Notes under the pieces: generated by a model
The model's input: the letters and a program-made list of their open reading frames with translations, nothing else
Told to the model about the DNA's origin: nothing
The model's database searches: none
Program-made: the position numbers and the translations under genes
In this document: positions 26,983-36,819 of the stretch, in pieces
How the letters are laid out: the number at the start of each line of letters is the position of its first letter
How positions within the stretch are numbered: the stretch's first letter is position 1
NCBI RefSeq assembly: GCF_002968335.2
Contig: NZ_CP134398.1
Coordinates: 5,022,001-5,086,000, forward strand
Origin: Mycobacterium sp. ITM-2016-00316
GTDB lineage: Bacteria > Actinomycetota > Actinomycetes > Mycobacteriales > Mycobacteriaceae
Direction: 5' to 3'
DNA: 64,000 nt

Positions 26983-27993
26983 CTAGCCGACCTTGGGGCA
27001 GTAGAAGTTCGGGCTGTCCCGGTACTCGATGGGCGGCAGGTTGCGCGCGGGCGTCTGGACCAGCGGGGAATCCGCGGGCAGCCGGCCCGAGGCCCGGTCC
27101 ACCGCGGAACGCTTGCGCGGATGCATCAGCGAGCGCCTGGGCAGCACCTTGGTGGCCAGCGTGATGACGCCGCAGAGCCGGTCGTGCAAAAACTGCTGGC
27201 GCGGCGTCCACGTGTAGCCCATCAGGTCACGCACCGGCTGGTCGTAGAGGGCGACGGTCATGAACGTCAGGAAGCGTTGCATAACCTTCAGGTTCAGCGC
27301 CCACAGCGGGTCCGGGATCCACTGCAGCGAGGGATGTTTGGGCATGGTCGACAGGTCCATGACCTCGCGTGCGGCGTAGTTGTTCTCCAACACGTTGCGG
27401 CACATGTGATCCCAGTACTGCTCGAACTCCTCCCAGGAGTTCGGCACCGGCCGCATGCTCATCCCGTACATCCGGTACCAGGCGACGTGCTCGTCGAACA
27501 GTTGACGCTTGTCGGCCAGCGAGATCCCGCCACCGAACTTCTCGGCGGCCAGCAGGGTGGACTTGAAGAACGTGGCGTGCGCCCAGTAGAAGACGTCGGG
27601 ATTCAGCGCGCTGTAGCGGCGCCCCTGCTTGTCCACACCCTTGATACCGATGTGGTAGTCGCGGACCTCGGCGCCGGTCTTGGGCGCGCGGTCGCCGTCG
27701 AAGACCACGCCGCCGATCGGGTAGATCGAGCGCAGCAGCCGCGGGATCCGCTCGATGAAGAAGATGGAGTGTTCTTCGACCGCCGCGCCGAGCTGTGGGT
27801 GCATGTTCTGCATCGACCCGGCCCAGGTGCCCTGGAACAGGCCCGTCCACTGGCCGAAGTATTTCCAGGTCAGCGAGTCCGGCCCGAGCGGCATCGCGGG
27901 GGCGTCGTAGCCGCCGGAACTGACGGGGCAACCCGCCGCCACCTCGGCGGATGCGCTGGTCACCGGGCACGTCTCGGACGTATCTTGAGTCAC
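26983..27993 (-). CDS. MpaB/DUF2236-family oxygenase-like protein
   Basis: 336-aa protein of the DUF2236/oxygenase MpaB family (Rv0826-like by content and position). Conserved blocks: WKYFGQWTGLFQGTWAGSMQ, HPQLGAAVEEHS, RDYHIGIKGVD and HATFFKS. Family members bind haem or act on latex and fungal terpenoid substrates; here the substrate is unknown. The N-terminus carries two CPV motifs and the C-terminus a CPKVG. A TTG at 28023 is possible, but the GTG at 27993 has GGGAAG upstream and a normal N-terminus. Divergent from a TetR gene that may control it. Confidence 0.8.
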   Translation of the reverse strand: MTQDTSETCPVTSASAEVAAGCPVSSGGYDAPAMPLGPDSLTWKYFGQWTGLFQGTWAGSMQNMHPQLGAAVEEHSIFFIERIPRLLRSIYPIGGVVFDGDRAPKTGAEVRDYHIGIKGVDKQGRRYSALNPDVFYWAHATFFKSTLLAAEKFGGGISLADKRQLFDEHVAWYRMYGMSMRPVPNSWEEFEQYWDHMCRNVLENNYAAREVMDLSTMPKHPSLQWIPDPLWALNLKVMQRFLTFMTVALYDQPVRDLMGYTWTPRQQFLHDRLCGVITLATKVLPRRSLMHPRKRSAVDRASGRLPADSPLVQTPARNLPPIEYRDSPNFYCPKVG

Positions 27994-28064
27994 TGGCGAA
28001 CTTCCCGTCCCGGTCAGAAACAATTCTGACTACACTCGTTGTCACTACGCAGCTTAGGAGTGAT

Positions 28065-28649
28065 GTGCCGTCCGGTCAACGACGCGGTCGATGGTCCGGC
28101 GTTCCCCTGCAGGATCGCCAGACACTGCGGCGCGGTGAACTCATCGCAGCCGGGGTGACCCTGCTCGGCGGGGCGTCCGGCCCGGCGCTGACGGTGCGCG
28201 CGGTCTGCCGCCAAGCGAGCCTCACCGAGCGGTATTTCTACGAGAGCTTCACCGACCGCGACGAATTCGTGCGCGCCGTCTACGACGACGTGTGCAGCAC
28301 CGCGATGAAGGCGCTGCTGTCCTCGCAGACGCCCCGTGACGCCGTCGAGGCGTTCGTGGCGCTGATGGTCGACGATCCGAGCCGCGGCCGGGTGCTGCTG
28401 CTGGCCCCCGAGCGGGAACCGGTGCTCACCAAGTCCGGCGCGGAATGGATGCCCAACTTCATCGCGCTGCTGCAGCACAAGCTCACCGAGATCACCGATC
28501 CGGCTTTGCAGGCGATGGTCGCGACCGGCCTCGTCGGAGCACTGACGGCGTTGTTCACCGCCTACCTGAACGGCAGGCTGGCAGCCACGCGCGAGCAGTT
28601 CGTCGACTATTGCACCGACATGCTGCTCAGCCGCGCTACCGTGCGCTGA
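28065..28649 (+). CDS. TetR-family regulator (Rv0825c-like)
   Basis: 194-aa TetR protein: ALTVRAVCRQASLTERYFYE, then SFTDRDEFVRAVYDDV. The GTG at 28065 has AGGAG 4 nt upstream; longer starts would run into the divergent MpaB gene. The C-terminal region includes the usual ligand-domain helix with GLVGALTALFTAYLNGRL. It probably regulates the divergent MpaB gene or desA1 downstream, as the Rv0825c position suggests. Confidence 0.83.
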   Translation: MPSGQRRGRWSGVPLQDRQTLRRGELIAAGVTLLGGASGPALTVRAVCRQASLTERYFYESFTDRDEFVRAVYDDVCSTAMKALLSSQTPRDAVEAFVALMVDDPSRGRVLLLAPEREPVLTKSGAEWMPNFIALLQHKLTEITDPALQAMVATGLVGALTALFTAYLNGRLAATREQFVDYCTDMLLSRATVR

Positions 28650-28780
28650 GCCTTTGCCAGCGGGAGCGCCTCGGGTCGATGTGGAACCGTTACCAGACGC
28701 ACAGGCGGCGTAACTTGATGTCACTAGGGGGCACAGATATATTGAGTGCTACCAACAGGTACAGATAACTGGGAGTGAAC

Positions 28781-29785
28781 GTGTCGCAAGACCTACCCGA
28801 CGTGCAATTGCTGCGCGAGCTCGAACCTGTCGTCGAGAAGAACATCAACCGGCACCTCGCCATGCGCAAGGACTGGAATCCGCACGACTACATCCCCTGG
28901 TCGGACGGCAAGAACTTCTACGCCCTGGGCGGGCAGGACTGGCACCCCGAGCAGTCCAAGCTCTCCGAGGTCGCCCAGACCGCGATGGTGCAGAACCTGC
29001 TGACCGAGGACAATCTGCCCTCCTATCACCGCGAGATCGCGATGAACTTCACCATGGACGGCCCGTGGGGCTGGTGGGTGAACCGCTGGACCGCCGAGGA
29101 GAACCGGCACGGGATCGCGCTGCGCGACTACCTGCTGGTCACCCGCGCCATCGATCCCGTCGAGCTCGAAGAGTTGCGCGTCGAGCAGGTCACCCGTGGC
29201 TTCTCTCCGGGCCAGAACCAGCAGGGCGACCTGTTCGCGTCCACGCTGTTCGACTCCGTGGTCTACGTGACCTTCCAGGAACTGGCCACCCGCGTCTCGC
29301 ACCGCAACACCGGCAAGGCCTGCGAAGAAACCGTCGCCGATCAGTTGCTGGGCCGGATCTCCGCCGATGAGAACCTGCACATGATCTTCTACCGCGACGT
29401 CAGCGCCGCCGGTCTGGACATGGTGCCCAACCAGGCGATGAAGTCCCTGCACCGGGTGCTGCGCAACTTCAAGATGCCCGGGTACACCGTGCCGGAGTTC
29501 CGCCGAAAGGCCGTCACCATCGCCGTCGGCGGCGTGTACGACCCGCGCATCCACCTCGAGGACGTCGTGATGCCGGTGCTCAAGAAGTGGCGCATCTTCG
29601 AACGTGAGGATTTCACCGGCGAGGGCGCCCGGCTGCGTGACGACCTCGGCGAGCTGGTCAAGGAGCTCGAGGAGACCTGCGTGAAGTTCGAGGTGGCCAA
29701 GGAACGTCGCCTGGAACGCGAGCGCAAGGTCGCCGAGAAGAAGGCCATGAAGAACCTGTTGGTGACATCATCGGCAGCCTCCTAG
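28781..29785 (+). CDS. desA1: Acyl-[ACP] desaturase DesA1
   Basis: 334-aa soluble di-iron desaturase acting on acyl-ACP, needed for unsaturation of mycolic acid precursors in mycobacteria. Iron ligands in TAEENRHG (EENRH) and SADENLHMIFYRD (DENLH), the two EXXH-type motifs of the family. The GTG at 28781 gives MSQDLPDVQLLRELEP, matching DesA1 N-termini, with GGGAG 5 nt upstream; the GTG at 28775 lacks spacing. The 131-bp gap upstream has TTGAGT (28742) and GATAAC (28764) as a possible promoter. Confidence 0.92.
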   Translation: MSQDLPDVQLLRELEPVVEKNINRHLAMRKDWNPHDYIPWSDGKNFYALGGQDWHPEQSKLSEVAQTAMVQNLLTEDNLPSYHREIAMNFTMDGPWGWWVNRWTAEENRHGIALRDYLLVTRAIDPVELEELRVEQVTRGFSPGQNQQGDLFASTLFDSVVYVTFQELATRVSHRNTGKACEETVADQLLGRISADENLHMIFYRDVSAAGLDMVPNQAMKSLHRVLRNFKMPGYTVPEFRRKAVTIAVGGVYDPRIHLEDVVMPVLKKWRIFEREDFTGEGARLRDDLGELVKELEETCVKFEVAKERRLERERKVAEKKAMKNLLVTSSAAS

Positions 29786-29803
29786 CCCCAGCACCCAGCG
29801 AAA

Positions 29804-29832
29804 CGGCCCGGTCTGGCTTACAGATCGGGCCG
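29804..29832. terminator. Hairpin at the desA1-dusB junction
   Basis: Twelve-base-pair stem: CGGCCCGGTCTG at 29804-29815 with CAGATCGGGCCG at 29821-29832 (one G-U), loop GCTTA. It starts 19 nt after the desA1 stop and is a good terminator stem without a T run. It also overlaps codons homologous to the dusB N-terminus. Confidence 0.65.
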
Positions 29833-29838
29833 CTCGCG

Positions 29839-30951
29839 TTGCGCAGCCCGGTCGTGCTGGCGCCGATGGCGGGTGTGACAAATGTCGCGTTCCGCACGCT
29901 GTGCCGTGAACTCAAGGTCGCCCGGGCCGGCACCGTCAGCGGACTCTACGTCTGCGAGATGGTGACCGCGCGCGCCCTCGTCGAGCGGCACCCGGTGACC
30001 ATGCACATGACGACCTTCGCGCCCGACGAGTCGCCGCGGTCGCTGCAGCTCTACACCGTGGACCCGGACACCACCTACGCGGCGGCCAAGATGATCGTCG
30101 ACGAGAATCTGGCCGACCACATCGACATGAACTTCGGCTGCCCCGTCCCCAAGGTCACCAAGCGCGGCGGCGGGTCCGCGATCCCGTACAAGCGCAAGCT
30201 GTTCGGCAAGATCGTCGCGGCCGCCGTACGGGCGACACAGGGCACCGATATCCCGGTCACGGTGAAGTTCCGGATCGGCATCGACGACGACCACCACACC
30301 CACCTGGACGCCGGCCGCATCGCCGAGTCCGAGGGTGCAGCGGCCGTGGCACTGCACGCCCGAACCGCCGCACAGCGGTATTCGGGGACCGCCGACTGGA
30401 GCCAGATCGCGGCGCTCAAGCAGCACGTGACCACCATCCCGGTGCTCGGCAACGGCGATATTTTCGACGCCGCCGACGCGCTCGCGATGATGGAACAGAC
30501 CGGGTGTGACGGAGTCGTCATCGGCCGCGGCTGCCTGGGCCGGCCATGGCTGTTCGCCGAACTGTCGGCGGCCTTCAACGGGCGCCCGATCGCGACCCCA
30601 CCGACGCTCGGTGAGGTCGCCCATATCGTGCGCCGCCACGGCGAGTTGCTCTCGGCCCATTTCGGTGAGGACAAGGGCATGCGGGACATCCGCAAACATG
30701 TCGCCTGGTACATGCACGGCTTCCCCGCCGGTGCCGACCTGCGTCGGGCATTGGCACTGGTCAAGACCATGCGTGAGCTCGACGCGCTGCTCGGTGAACT
30801 CGACGCGGAGGTGCCGTTCCCGGAGGTCGCGGGCGGGCCACGCGGCCGCCAAGGCTCCCCCGGATCGGTCAGCCTTCCGCAGGGCTGGCTCGATGATCCC
30901 GACGACCTGACGGTGCCCACCGGCGCGGACGTGATGAACTCCGGCGGCTGA
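29839..30951 (+). CDS. dus: tRNA-dihydrouridine synthase (DusB-type)
   Basis: 370-aa flavoenzyme reducing uridine in tRNA D-loops. FMN-binding start VVLAPMAGVTN, catalytic Cys in DMNFGCPVPKVTKRGGG, RYSGTADW, VLGNGDIFDA and the DGVVIGRGCLGRPW FMN motif. TTG 29839 is the first legal start after the last stop, but residues before it (LQIGPLA) also look like family sequence, so the real start may be a rarer codon upstream. No ATG, GTG or TTG exists between the desA1 stop and 29839. Corresponds to Rv0823c. Confidence 0.88.
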   Translation: MRSPVVLAPMAGVTNVAFRTLCRELKVARAGTVSGLYVCEMVTARALVERHPVTMHMTTFAPDESPRSLQLYTVDPDTTYAAAKMIVDENLADHIDMNFGCPVPKVTKRGGGSAIPYKRKLFGKIVAAAVRATQGTDIPVTVKFRIGIDDDHHTHLDAGRIAESEGAAAVALHARTAAQRYSGTADWSQIAALKQHVTTIPVLGNGDIFDAADALAMMEQTGCDGVVIGRGCLGRPWLFAELSAAFNGRPIATPPTLGEVAHIVRRHGELLSAHFGEDKGMRDIRKHVAWYMHGFPAGADLRRALALVKTMRELDALLGELDAEVPFPEVAGGPRGRQGSPGSVSLPQGWLDDPDDLTVPTGADVMNSGG

Positions 30952-31019
30952 CTCTTCCGAGATGCTCCCGAGACCGCTCCGTCATGTCATCGCGCTGTCG
31001 GACTCTCAGGTTGTCTCAG

Positions 31020-31098
31020 TACGATGAAAGGCCACCTGACCGGGCTCCGGTGGCGGAGCCACGTGCAGTGCTGCTAAAAGGATTAGCAGCAGCTTTTC
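31020..31098 (+). other. Two adjacent hairpins, possible small structured RNA or terminator
   Basis: In the 212-bp dusB-LCP gap. TACGAT at 31020 could be a -10. Hairpin 1 has stem GGCTCCG/CGGAGCC with loop GTGG (31043-31060). Hairpin 2 has stem GCTGCTAA/TTAGCAGC with loop AAGGA (31070-31090), followed by AGCTTTTC. It looks like either a dusB terminator or a short RNA ending near 31098. No expression evidence. Confidence 0.4.
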
Positions 31099-31163
31099 AT
31101 TAAGCACCGATGAGAACGTGTGCAACGGCGCGCACGACCCCACGAGCCAAAGGCCGGTAGGAC

Positions 31164-33197
31164 ATGAGTGACGGCGATAACGCCACTCCTGACCGGCCCG
31201 ACCGCGCGCCCGGGGGGGACAATCAATGGCTTACCCGATCCCCACGATCGACACCAGGCGCCACGCCGTGGGAACGCGCTCAGCAGTCCGCTCCGCCGGA
31301 CACCGCGACGGGCAATCACACCGACGGCGTCACCGTCGCCGACCTGATCGCCAAACTGGCGGCCGACCAGCCCACCGGCACCGGCCGTAAACGGCGCCGG
31401 GCGGACCCCGACGAGGACGACGAAACACCCGCCCCCGAGAGTGCCGCCGAGATCACCGACCCGGTCGAACCGGTCGACGCCGTGATCTTCGCGCCCTCCG
31501 CGTCCGATGACCCGATCCGGCGCGACCCGGCCGAGCCCGTCACCGAGGTCATGCACGTGCCCTCGGCATACGCCGCGGAACTGCCCGACCTGGCGGCGGT
31601 CCGGCCGCCGCGCCCCCTGCACACCTCGCGCCCGGCGCCGGTGCAGCATCATCGAGCCCGCACCGTCGGCCGGGTGGCCGCCGCCCTGATCGCGGTGTGT
31701 GCGCTGGCGCTCACCGGCGGCGCCTGGCAATGGCAGTCGATGAAGAACAACAGCCTCAACCAGGTGTCCGCGCTGGACCCCAATTCGCGCGATATCGTCG
31801 ACCCCAACGCCCAGTTCGGCGACGAGAACTTCCTGATCGTCGGCACCGACACCCGCATCGGCCAGAACAGTGAGGTGGGCGCGGGCACCACCGATGACGC
31901 GGCAGGCGCCCGGTCGGACACCATCATGCTGGTCAACATTCCGGCTGACCGCAAACGTGTTGTCGCCGTGTCGTTCCCGCGAGATCTGGCGATCACACCG
32001 ATCAAGTGCGAACCGTGGGATCCCGAGACCGGGGTCTACGGGCCGATCACCGACGAAGAATCTCCGATGTACGGCATGGACGAGGCCTGGACCGAGACCA
32101 AGCTGAACTCCGCCTACGCCGTGGGCGGACCCAAGTGCCTGGTGAAGGTGATCCAGAAGCTCTCCGGCCTGTCGGTCAACCGCTTCATGGCCGTCGACTT
32201 CACCGGCTTCGCCAAGATGGTCGACGCGCTCGGCGGCGTCGAGGTGTGCAGCACCACCCCGCTGGAGGACTACGAACTGGGCACCGTGCTGGCCAACCCG
32301 GGCCGGCAGATGGTCGACGGACATACCGCACTGAACTACGTGCGCGCCCGCCAGGTGACCACCGAGGTCAACGGCGATTACGGCCGTATCAAGCGCCAGC
32401 AGCTGTTCCTGTCCTCGCTGCTGCGCTCCCTGATCTCCAAAGAGGTGTTCTTCAGCCTCAGCAAGCTCAACAACGTCGTCAACATGTTCATCGAGGACAG
32501 TTTCGTCGACAACATCAGGACCAAGGATCTCGTCGACCTCGGCCAGTCCGTGCAGGGTGTGAACGCCGGCCGGATCACCTTCGTCACGGTACCCACCACC
32601 GGGTACGCCGACGACTACGGCAATGAGCAGCCCCGGGTCGACGACATGGCCGCGCTGTTCGAGGCGATCATCAACGATGATCCGCTGCCCGAGGAGCGCA
32701 ACGCGGACAACACCCCGGTGCCCGACACACACGAATCCGGCAGCGGCTCAACGTCATCGGCCGACGCGGACGGCGAATTGGTCGACGCGGTGGCCACCGA
32801 ACCCGGCGCGGTCACGGTGCGGGTGTCGAATTCGACCGGCGAATCCGGACTGGCCAGCAATGCGGCCGATGTGTTGCAGCAACACGGATTCAACATCGAC
32901 ACCCCTGACGACTACCCCGGCCCGCTGAGCTCGACGACGGTGTTCTTCTCGCCGGGCAACGAGCAAGCCGCCGCGACCGTGGCATCGTCATTCGACAACG
33001 CCACCATCGAGCGGGTGACGGGGATGGGCGACGTGGTGCGGGTGGTGCTCGGCTCCGATTTCAGCTCCGTGACCCCGCCTTCGCCGAGCGGATCGCCGGT
33101 GCAGGTGCACATGGTGCGCGGAACCAGTAGCTCGCCGACCACCGAACTCCCCGAGGATCTCACCGTCACCAACGCCGCCGACACCACCTGCGAATAG
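31164..33197 (+). CDS. LytR-CpsA-Psr (LCP) family cell-wall glycopolymer ligase
   Basis: 677-aa, Rv0822c-like. Cytoplasmic N-terminal region (1-165, acidic/Pro-rich, partly disordered), one transmembrane helix (about 168-187), extracellular LCP domain (about 215-410) with FLIVGTDTR, the ARSDTIMLVNI stretch, SFPRDLAI and NYVRARQVTTEVNGDYGRIKRQ carrying the Arg/Asp residues that bind polyprenyl phosphate. A C-terminal LytR_C domain follows (about 560-650). LCP enzymes attach arabinogalactan-type polymers to peptidoglycan. ATG 31164 with a weak GTAGGA upstream. Confidence 0.9.
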   Translation: MSDGDNATPDRPDRAPGGDNQWLTRSPRSTPGATPWERAQQSAPPDTATGNHTDGVTVADLIAKLAADQPTGTGRKRRRADPDEDDETPAPESAAEITDPVEPVDAVIFAPSASDDPIRRDPAEPVTEVMHVPSAYAAELPDLAAVRPPRPLHTSRPAPVQHHRARTVGRVAAALIAVCALALTGGAWQWQSMKNNSLNQVSALDPNSRDIVDPNAQFGDENFLIVGTDTRIGQNSEVGAGTTDDAAGARSDTIMLVNIPADRKRVVAVSFPRDLAITPIKCEPWDPETGVYGPITDEESPMYGMDEAWTETKLNSAYAVGGPKCLVKVIQKLSGLSVNRFMAVDFTGFAKMVDALGGVEVCSTTPLEDYELGTVLANPGRQMVDGHTALNYVRARQVTTEVNGDYGRIKRQQLFLSSLLRSLISKEVFFSLSKLNNVVNMFIEDSFVDNIRTKDLVDLGQSVQGVNAGRITFVTVPTTGYADDYGNEQPRVDDMAALFEAIINDDPLPEERNADNTPVPDTHESGSGSTSSADADGELVDAVATEPGAVTVRVSNSTGESGLASNAADVLQQHGFNIDTPDDYPGPLSSTTVFFSPGNEQAAATVASSFDNATIERVTGMGDVVRVVLGSDFSSVTPPSPSGSPVQVHMVRGTSSSPTTELPEDLTVTNAADTTCE

Positions 33198-33281
33198 TTC
33201 GGTCCCGCACACGAAGGGCATTCACCGTTCGTTCATCTGTGGCATCGTGACCTTCGGGCCCGGCAACCGTAAGGTAAGTGC

Positions 33282-33947
33282 ATGCGTACTGCGTATCAAG
33301 AACAGCTGTCTTCCTTGACCGATCAACTCGGCGAGATGTGCGGCCTGGCCGGCGTGGCCATGGAGCGTGCGACCCAATCCCTGCTGCAGGCCGATCTGGC
33401 GCTCGCCGAACAGGTCATCACCGACCACGACCGTATCAGCGAGATCAGCGCCCGCGCAGAGGAAGCCGCATTCCTGCTGCTGGCCCTGCAGGGTCCGGTT
33501 GCCGGAGATCTGCGCGCGATCGTCAGCGGGATCCAGATCGTCGCCGATGTCGACCGGATGGGTGCGCTCGCCCTGCACGTCGCCAAGATCGCCCGTCGCC
33601 GCCACCCGCAGCACGCGCTGCCCGAGGAGGTCAACGGGTACTTCGCCGAAATGGGTCGTGTGGCAGTCGAATTGAGTCGCAGCGCGCAAGAGGTGCTGGA
33701 GACCCTGGACCCGGAGAAGGCCTCCCGGATCCGCGAAGAAGACGACGCGATGGACGATCTGCATCGCCACCTGTTCACGGTGCTGATGGACAAGGACTGG
33801 AAGTACGGCGTCACCGCAGCCGTCGATGTGACGTTGCTGAGCCGCTTTTACGAGCGCTTCGCCGACCACGCCGTCGAGGTAGCCCGCCGGGTGATCTTCA
33901 CCGCCACGGGCGAACTTCCCGAGGACAACCTCGCCGAACCCCAGTAG
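33282..33947 (+). CDS. phoU: PhoU-type phosphate signalling regulator
   Basis: 221-aa PhoU (PhoY2-like): two three-helix bundles with E/D-x-x-x-D metal motifs ([20 protein letters not shown], then [17 protein letters not shown]). It couples Pst transport to the SenX3-RegX3 two-component system in mycobacteria, damping the response when phosphate is plentiful. Convergent with pstB; a shared hairpin lies between. Confidence 0.93.
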   Translation: MRTAYQEQLSSLTDQLGEMCGLAGVAMERATQSLLQADLALAEQVITDHDRISEISARAEEAAFLLLALQGPVAGDLRAIVSGIQIVADVDRMGALALHVAKIARRRHPQHALPEEVNGYFAEMGRVAVELSRSAQEVLETLDPEKASRIREEDDAMDDLHRHLFTVLMDKDWKYGVTAAVDVTLLSRFYERFADHAVEVARRVIFTATGELPEDNLAEPQ

Positions 33948-33960
33948 CCCGCAGCCGCAT

Positions 33961-34003
33961 ACGACGAAGGCCGGTCCCCACGCGGGGGATCGGCCTTTGT
34001 CGT
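33961..34003. terminator. Long bidirectional terminator between phoU and pstB
   Basis: Near-perfect palindrome: outer arms ACGACGAAGGCCG/CGGCCTTTGTCGT (one mismatch) and inner TCCCC/GGGGA around an ACGC-centred loop. The CCTTTGT on the plus side gives a short T tract. Serves both convergent genes. Confidence 0.8.
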
Positions 34004-34077
34004 TGCGGCGCACTCGGTGCCGGGAAAGCAGTGCGCGGCACCGGCCTCTTGGCCGATGCCGCGCAGCGGGATTCTGC

Positions 34078-34848
34078 TCAGCCGAAGCGGCCGGAGATGT
34101 AGTCCTCGGTGGCCTTCTGGGTGGGGTTGGAGAAGATCTTCTCGGTCTCGTCGATCTCGACGAGCATGCCCGGCTTGCCCGTCGCCTCCAAGTTGAAGAA
34201 CGCGGTCTGATCGCTGACCCGGGCGGCCTGCTGCATGTTGTGCGTCACGATCACGATGGTGTAATCCTGCTTGAGCTCGGAGATCAGGTCCTCGATCGCC
34301 AGCGTCGAGATCGGATCCAGCGCCGAACACGGCTCGTCCATCAGCAGCACATCGGGCTGCACCGCGATGGCGCGGGCGATGCACAGACGCTGCTGCTGGC
34401 CGCCGGAAAGCCCGCCGCCGGGCTTGTCGAGGCGGTCCTTGACCTCGTTCCACAGGTTGGCACCCTTGAGCGAACGCTCGGCGACCTCGTCGAGGTTCTT
34501 GCGCACCCCCTGCAGCTTCAGGCCTGCCACCACGTTGTCGCGAATCGACATGGTGGGGAACGGATTCGGCCGCTGGAACACCATGCCGATGGTCTTGCGG
34601 ACACTCACCGGGTCGATGCCCGAGGCGTAGATGTCCTCCCCGTCGAGCAGCACCGAACCCTCGACGCGCGCGCCGGGGATGACCTCGTGCATGCGGTTCA
34701 GGGTGCGCAGCACCGTCGACTTGCCACACCCGGACGGTCCGATGAAGGCCGTCACGCTGCGCGGCATCACCGAGAGCCCCACGTTGGCTACCGCATGGAA
34801 GTTGCCGTAGTAGATATTGAGATCTTTGAGATCCAGCCGCTTGGCCAT
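34078..34848 (-). CDS. pstB: Phosphate ABC transporter ATPase PstB
   Basis: 256-aa ATPase. Walker [10 protein letters not shown] (37-45), Q-loop in FQRPNPFP, signature LSGGQQQR (147-154), Walker B LLMDEP (169-173), H-loop [13 protein letters not shown]. Part of pstSCAB. AGGAG lies upstream of the ATG. The N-terminal substrate-specific motif ([12 protein letters not shown]) is diagnostic for PstB over other ABC ATPases. Last gene of the operon; M. tuberculosis carries an orthologue (phoT) at this place. Confidence 0.96.
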   Translation of the reverse strand: MAKRLDLKDLNIYYGNFHAVANVGLSVMPRSVTAFIGPSGCGKSTVLRTLNRMHEVIPGARVEGSVLLDGEDIYASGIDPVSVRKTIGMVFQRPNPFPTMSIRDNVVAGLKLQGVRKNLDEVAERSLKGANLWNEVKDRLDKPGGGLSGGQQQRLCIARAIAVQPDVLLMDEPCSALDPISTLAIEDLISELKQDYTIVIVTHNMQQAARVSDQTAFFNLEATGKPGMLVEIDETEKIFSNPTQKATEDYISGRFG

Positions 34849-34855
34849 GAGGCTC

Positions 34856-35758
34856 CTAAACTCGGTTCCGTGTCAGGTATCGGTTGACGAATGCGGCGCC
34901 CAGATACAGCGCTGCGATGATCAGGATGAGGGTCAGAGCCGCGCCCCAGACCCGCAGCGCGCCAGCCGCTTCCGGGTTGATCAGTTCCGTGAAGATCAAC
35001 AGCGGCAGCGAGGCCATGTTGCCCTCCAGTGCGTCCATGTTGATGGAACGGCTGTAACCGACCAGCACCAGCACCGGCGCCGTCTCGCCCATCACCCTGG
35101 CCAGCGCCAGCAGAATGCCACTGAGCATGCCCGGCAAGGCCGTGGGCACCACGACCCGCGCGATGGTCTTCCACTTCGGAATGCCCAACGCGTAGGACGC
35201 TTCGCGCAGTTCGTCGGGGACCAGCTTCAGCATCTCCTCGGTGTTGCGCACAACCACCGGCAGCATCAACAGCACCAGGGCCAGCGAGACGGCGAAGGCG
35301 CTCTGCTCGAAGCCCAGCGTGGAAATCCACAGTGCGAAGATGAAGAGTGCGGCCACGATCGATGGCACACCGGCCAGGATGTCGACCATGAACGTGGTGA
35401 CCTTGGCGAACCGGCCACGGCCGTACTCGACCAGGTACACCGCCGCCATCACACCCAGCGGCACCGACAGCACCGCGGCGATGGCCGCCTGGATCACGGT
35501 GCCGTAGATCGCGTGATACACGCCGCCGGCCATCTCTTCCGGCAGCACGCCGGCAAGGGAGTTGGTCCACCAGGTCGAGGAGATGATCGCGGTGAAACCC
35601 TTGGACAGCACGGTGTAGAGCAGCCACGCCAGTGGGATCATGGCGACCACGAACGACGCGGTGAACAGCGTTGTCGCGACGTTGTTCTTGATCTTGCGGC
35701 TGGCGCTGAGTGGGTGGAAGGTGGGTGCCTTCACCGACTCGTCGAATGTGACCGTCAT
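34856..35758 (-). CDS. pstA: Phosphate ABC transporter permease PstA
   Basis: 300-aa inner-membrane permease with about six helices and the EAA-type loop ([20 protein letters not shown]). Its ATG overlaps the pstC stop (ATGA) and it ends 7 nt before pstB. Forms the channel with PstC. Confidence 0.94.
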   Translation of the reverse strand: MTVTFDESVKAPTFHPLSASRKIKNNVATTLFTASFVVAMIPLAWLLYTVLSKGFTAIISSTWWTNSLAGVLPEEMAGGVYHAIYGTVIQAAIAAVLSVPLGVMAAVYLVEYGRGRFAKVTTFMVDILAGVPSIVAALFIFALWISTLGFEQSAFAVSLALVLLMLPVVVRNTEEMLKLVPDELREASYALGIPKWKTIARVVVPTALPGMLSGILLALARVMGETAPVLVLVGYSRSINMDALEGNMASLPLLIFTELINPEAAGALRVWGAALTLILIIAALYLGAAFVNRYLTRNRV

Positions 35759-36804
35759 CCTCCACTGACCCTTCCGCCGGCCGCGGCCCGCGCCAGCGCG
35801 TTGACCACGAAGGTCAGCGCGAAGAGCACGAATCCGGCGGCGATATATGCACCTGTCGGTAGCGGAGCGCTGAACTCCGCTGCGGCCGAGGCGATCTTGG
35901 ATGCGAACGTGTAACCGCCGTCGAACAGCGACCAGCTGCCCGCCTGCGCGGCGGTGCGCAGGATGATCAGGATGGCGATCGTCTCACCCAGCGCGCGGCC
36001 CAGGCCCAGCATGGACGCCGCGATCATTCCGCTGCGCCCGTACGGGAACACCGTCATCCGGATGACTTCCCACTTGGTGGCACCGAGGGCCTGCGCGGCC
36101 TCCACGTGACCGCGGGGGGTCAGCGCGAAAACCTCGCGAGTCACCGAGGTGATGATCGGCAGAATCATCACTGCGAGCACGATGCCCGCGGTGAAAATGG
36201 TTCCGCCTCCGGCCAGCGACACGTTGCCCTGGGAGAACAGGAAGAACCAACCGAGGTTCTCGTTGAGGAACGTGGCCACCGGGGTGAGCCACGGCGCCAG
36301 CACGAAGATGCCCCAGAGACCGAAGACGATCGAGGGCACCGCCGCCAGCAGATCGACCAGCATCGCAAACGGCCGCGCCAGCTGCTTGGGCGCGTAATTG
36401 GTCAGGAAGGCCGCGATCCCGATGGCAATGGGGACGGCGATGACCAAGGCGAACACCGAGCTGAGCACCGTCACCATGAACAGATCACGGATGCCGAAGC
36501 GCAGATTGTCCGAATCGCTGGTCAGGAACTCGGTGCTGAACAAGAAGTTGGCCTGGTTGGCCTGCAGCGACGGGACCGCCTTGATGATGAGGAAGAGCGC
36601 CATCAACGCGATTGCCCCGATGATGGTGGCGCCGGCCGCGATGGCGATGGACTTGAAGATCTTGTCTCCCCAGCGCCCCTCACCCCGCTTCAACGCCGAC
36701 TCCTTCATGGGTGTGGTGGGCATTTGGGGATTATCCCCGATCTGCGGTGAGCTCGTCGGGGTTGCCGACGAGCTCACCGCGGTCGAGTCCGGTGTCACGG
36801 CCAT
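35755..36804 (-). CDS. pstC: Phosphate ABC transporter permease PstC
   Basis: 349-aa permease. Cytoplasmic N-terminal extension of about 45 residues, then six helices; EAA loop [20 protein letters not shown] and the C-terminal [12 protein letters not shown] region are typical. Begins 15 nt after pstS. Confidence 0.94.
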   Translation of the reverse strand: MAVTPDSTAVSSSATPTSSPQIGDNPQMPTTPMKESALKRGEGRWGDKIFKSIAIAAGATIIGAIALMALFLIIKAVPSLQANQANFLFSTEFLTSDSDNLRFGIRDLFMVTVLSSVFALVIAVPIAIGIAAFLTNYAPKQLARPFAMLVDLLAAVPSIVFGLWGIFVLAPWLTPVATFLNENLGWFFLFSQGNVSLAGGGTIFTAGIVLAVMILPIITSVTREVFALTPRGHVEAAQALGATKWEVIRMTVFPYGRSGMIAASMLGLGRALGETIAILIILRTAAQAGSWSLFDGGYTFASKIASAAAEFSAPLPTGAYIAAGFVLFALTFVVNALARAAAGGRVSGG

Positions 36805-36819
36805 GTCTGATGTGGCTAC

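Noticed and set aside
31083..32732. 549-codon open frame antisense to the LCP gene
   Set aside because: GC-driven shadow; the plus-strand LCP protein has clear domains and start.
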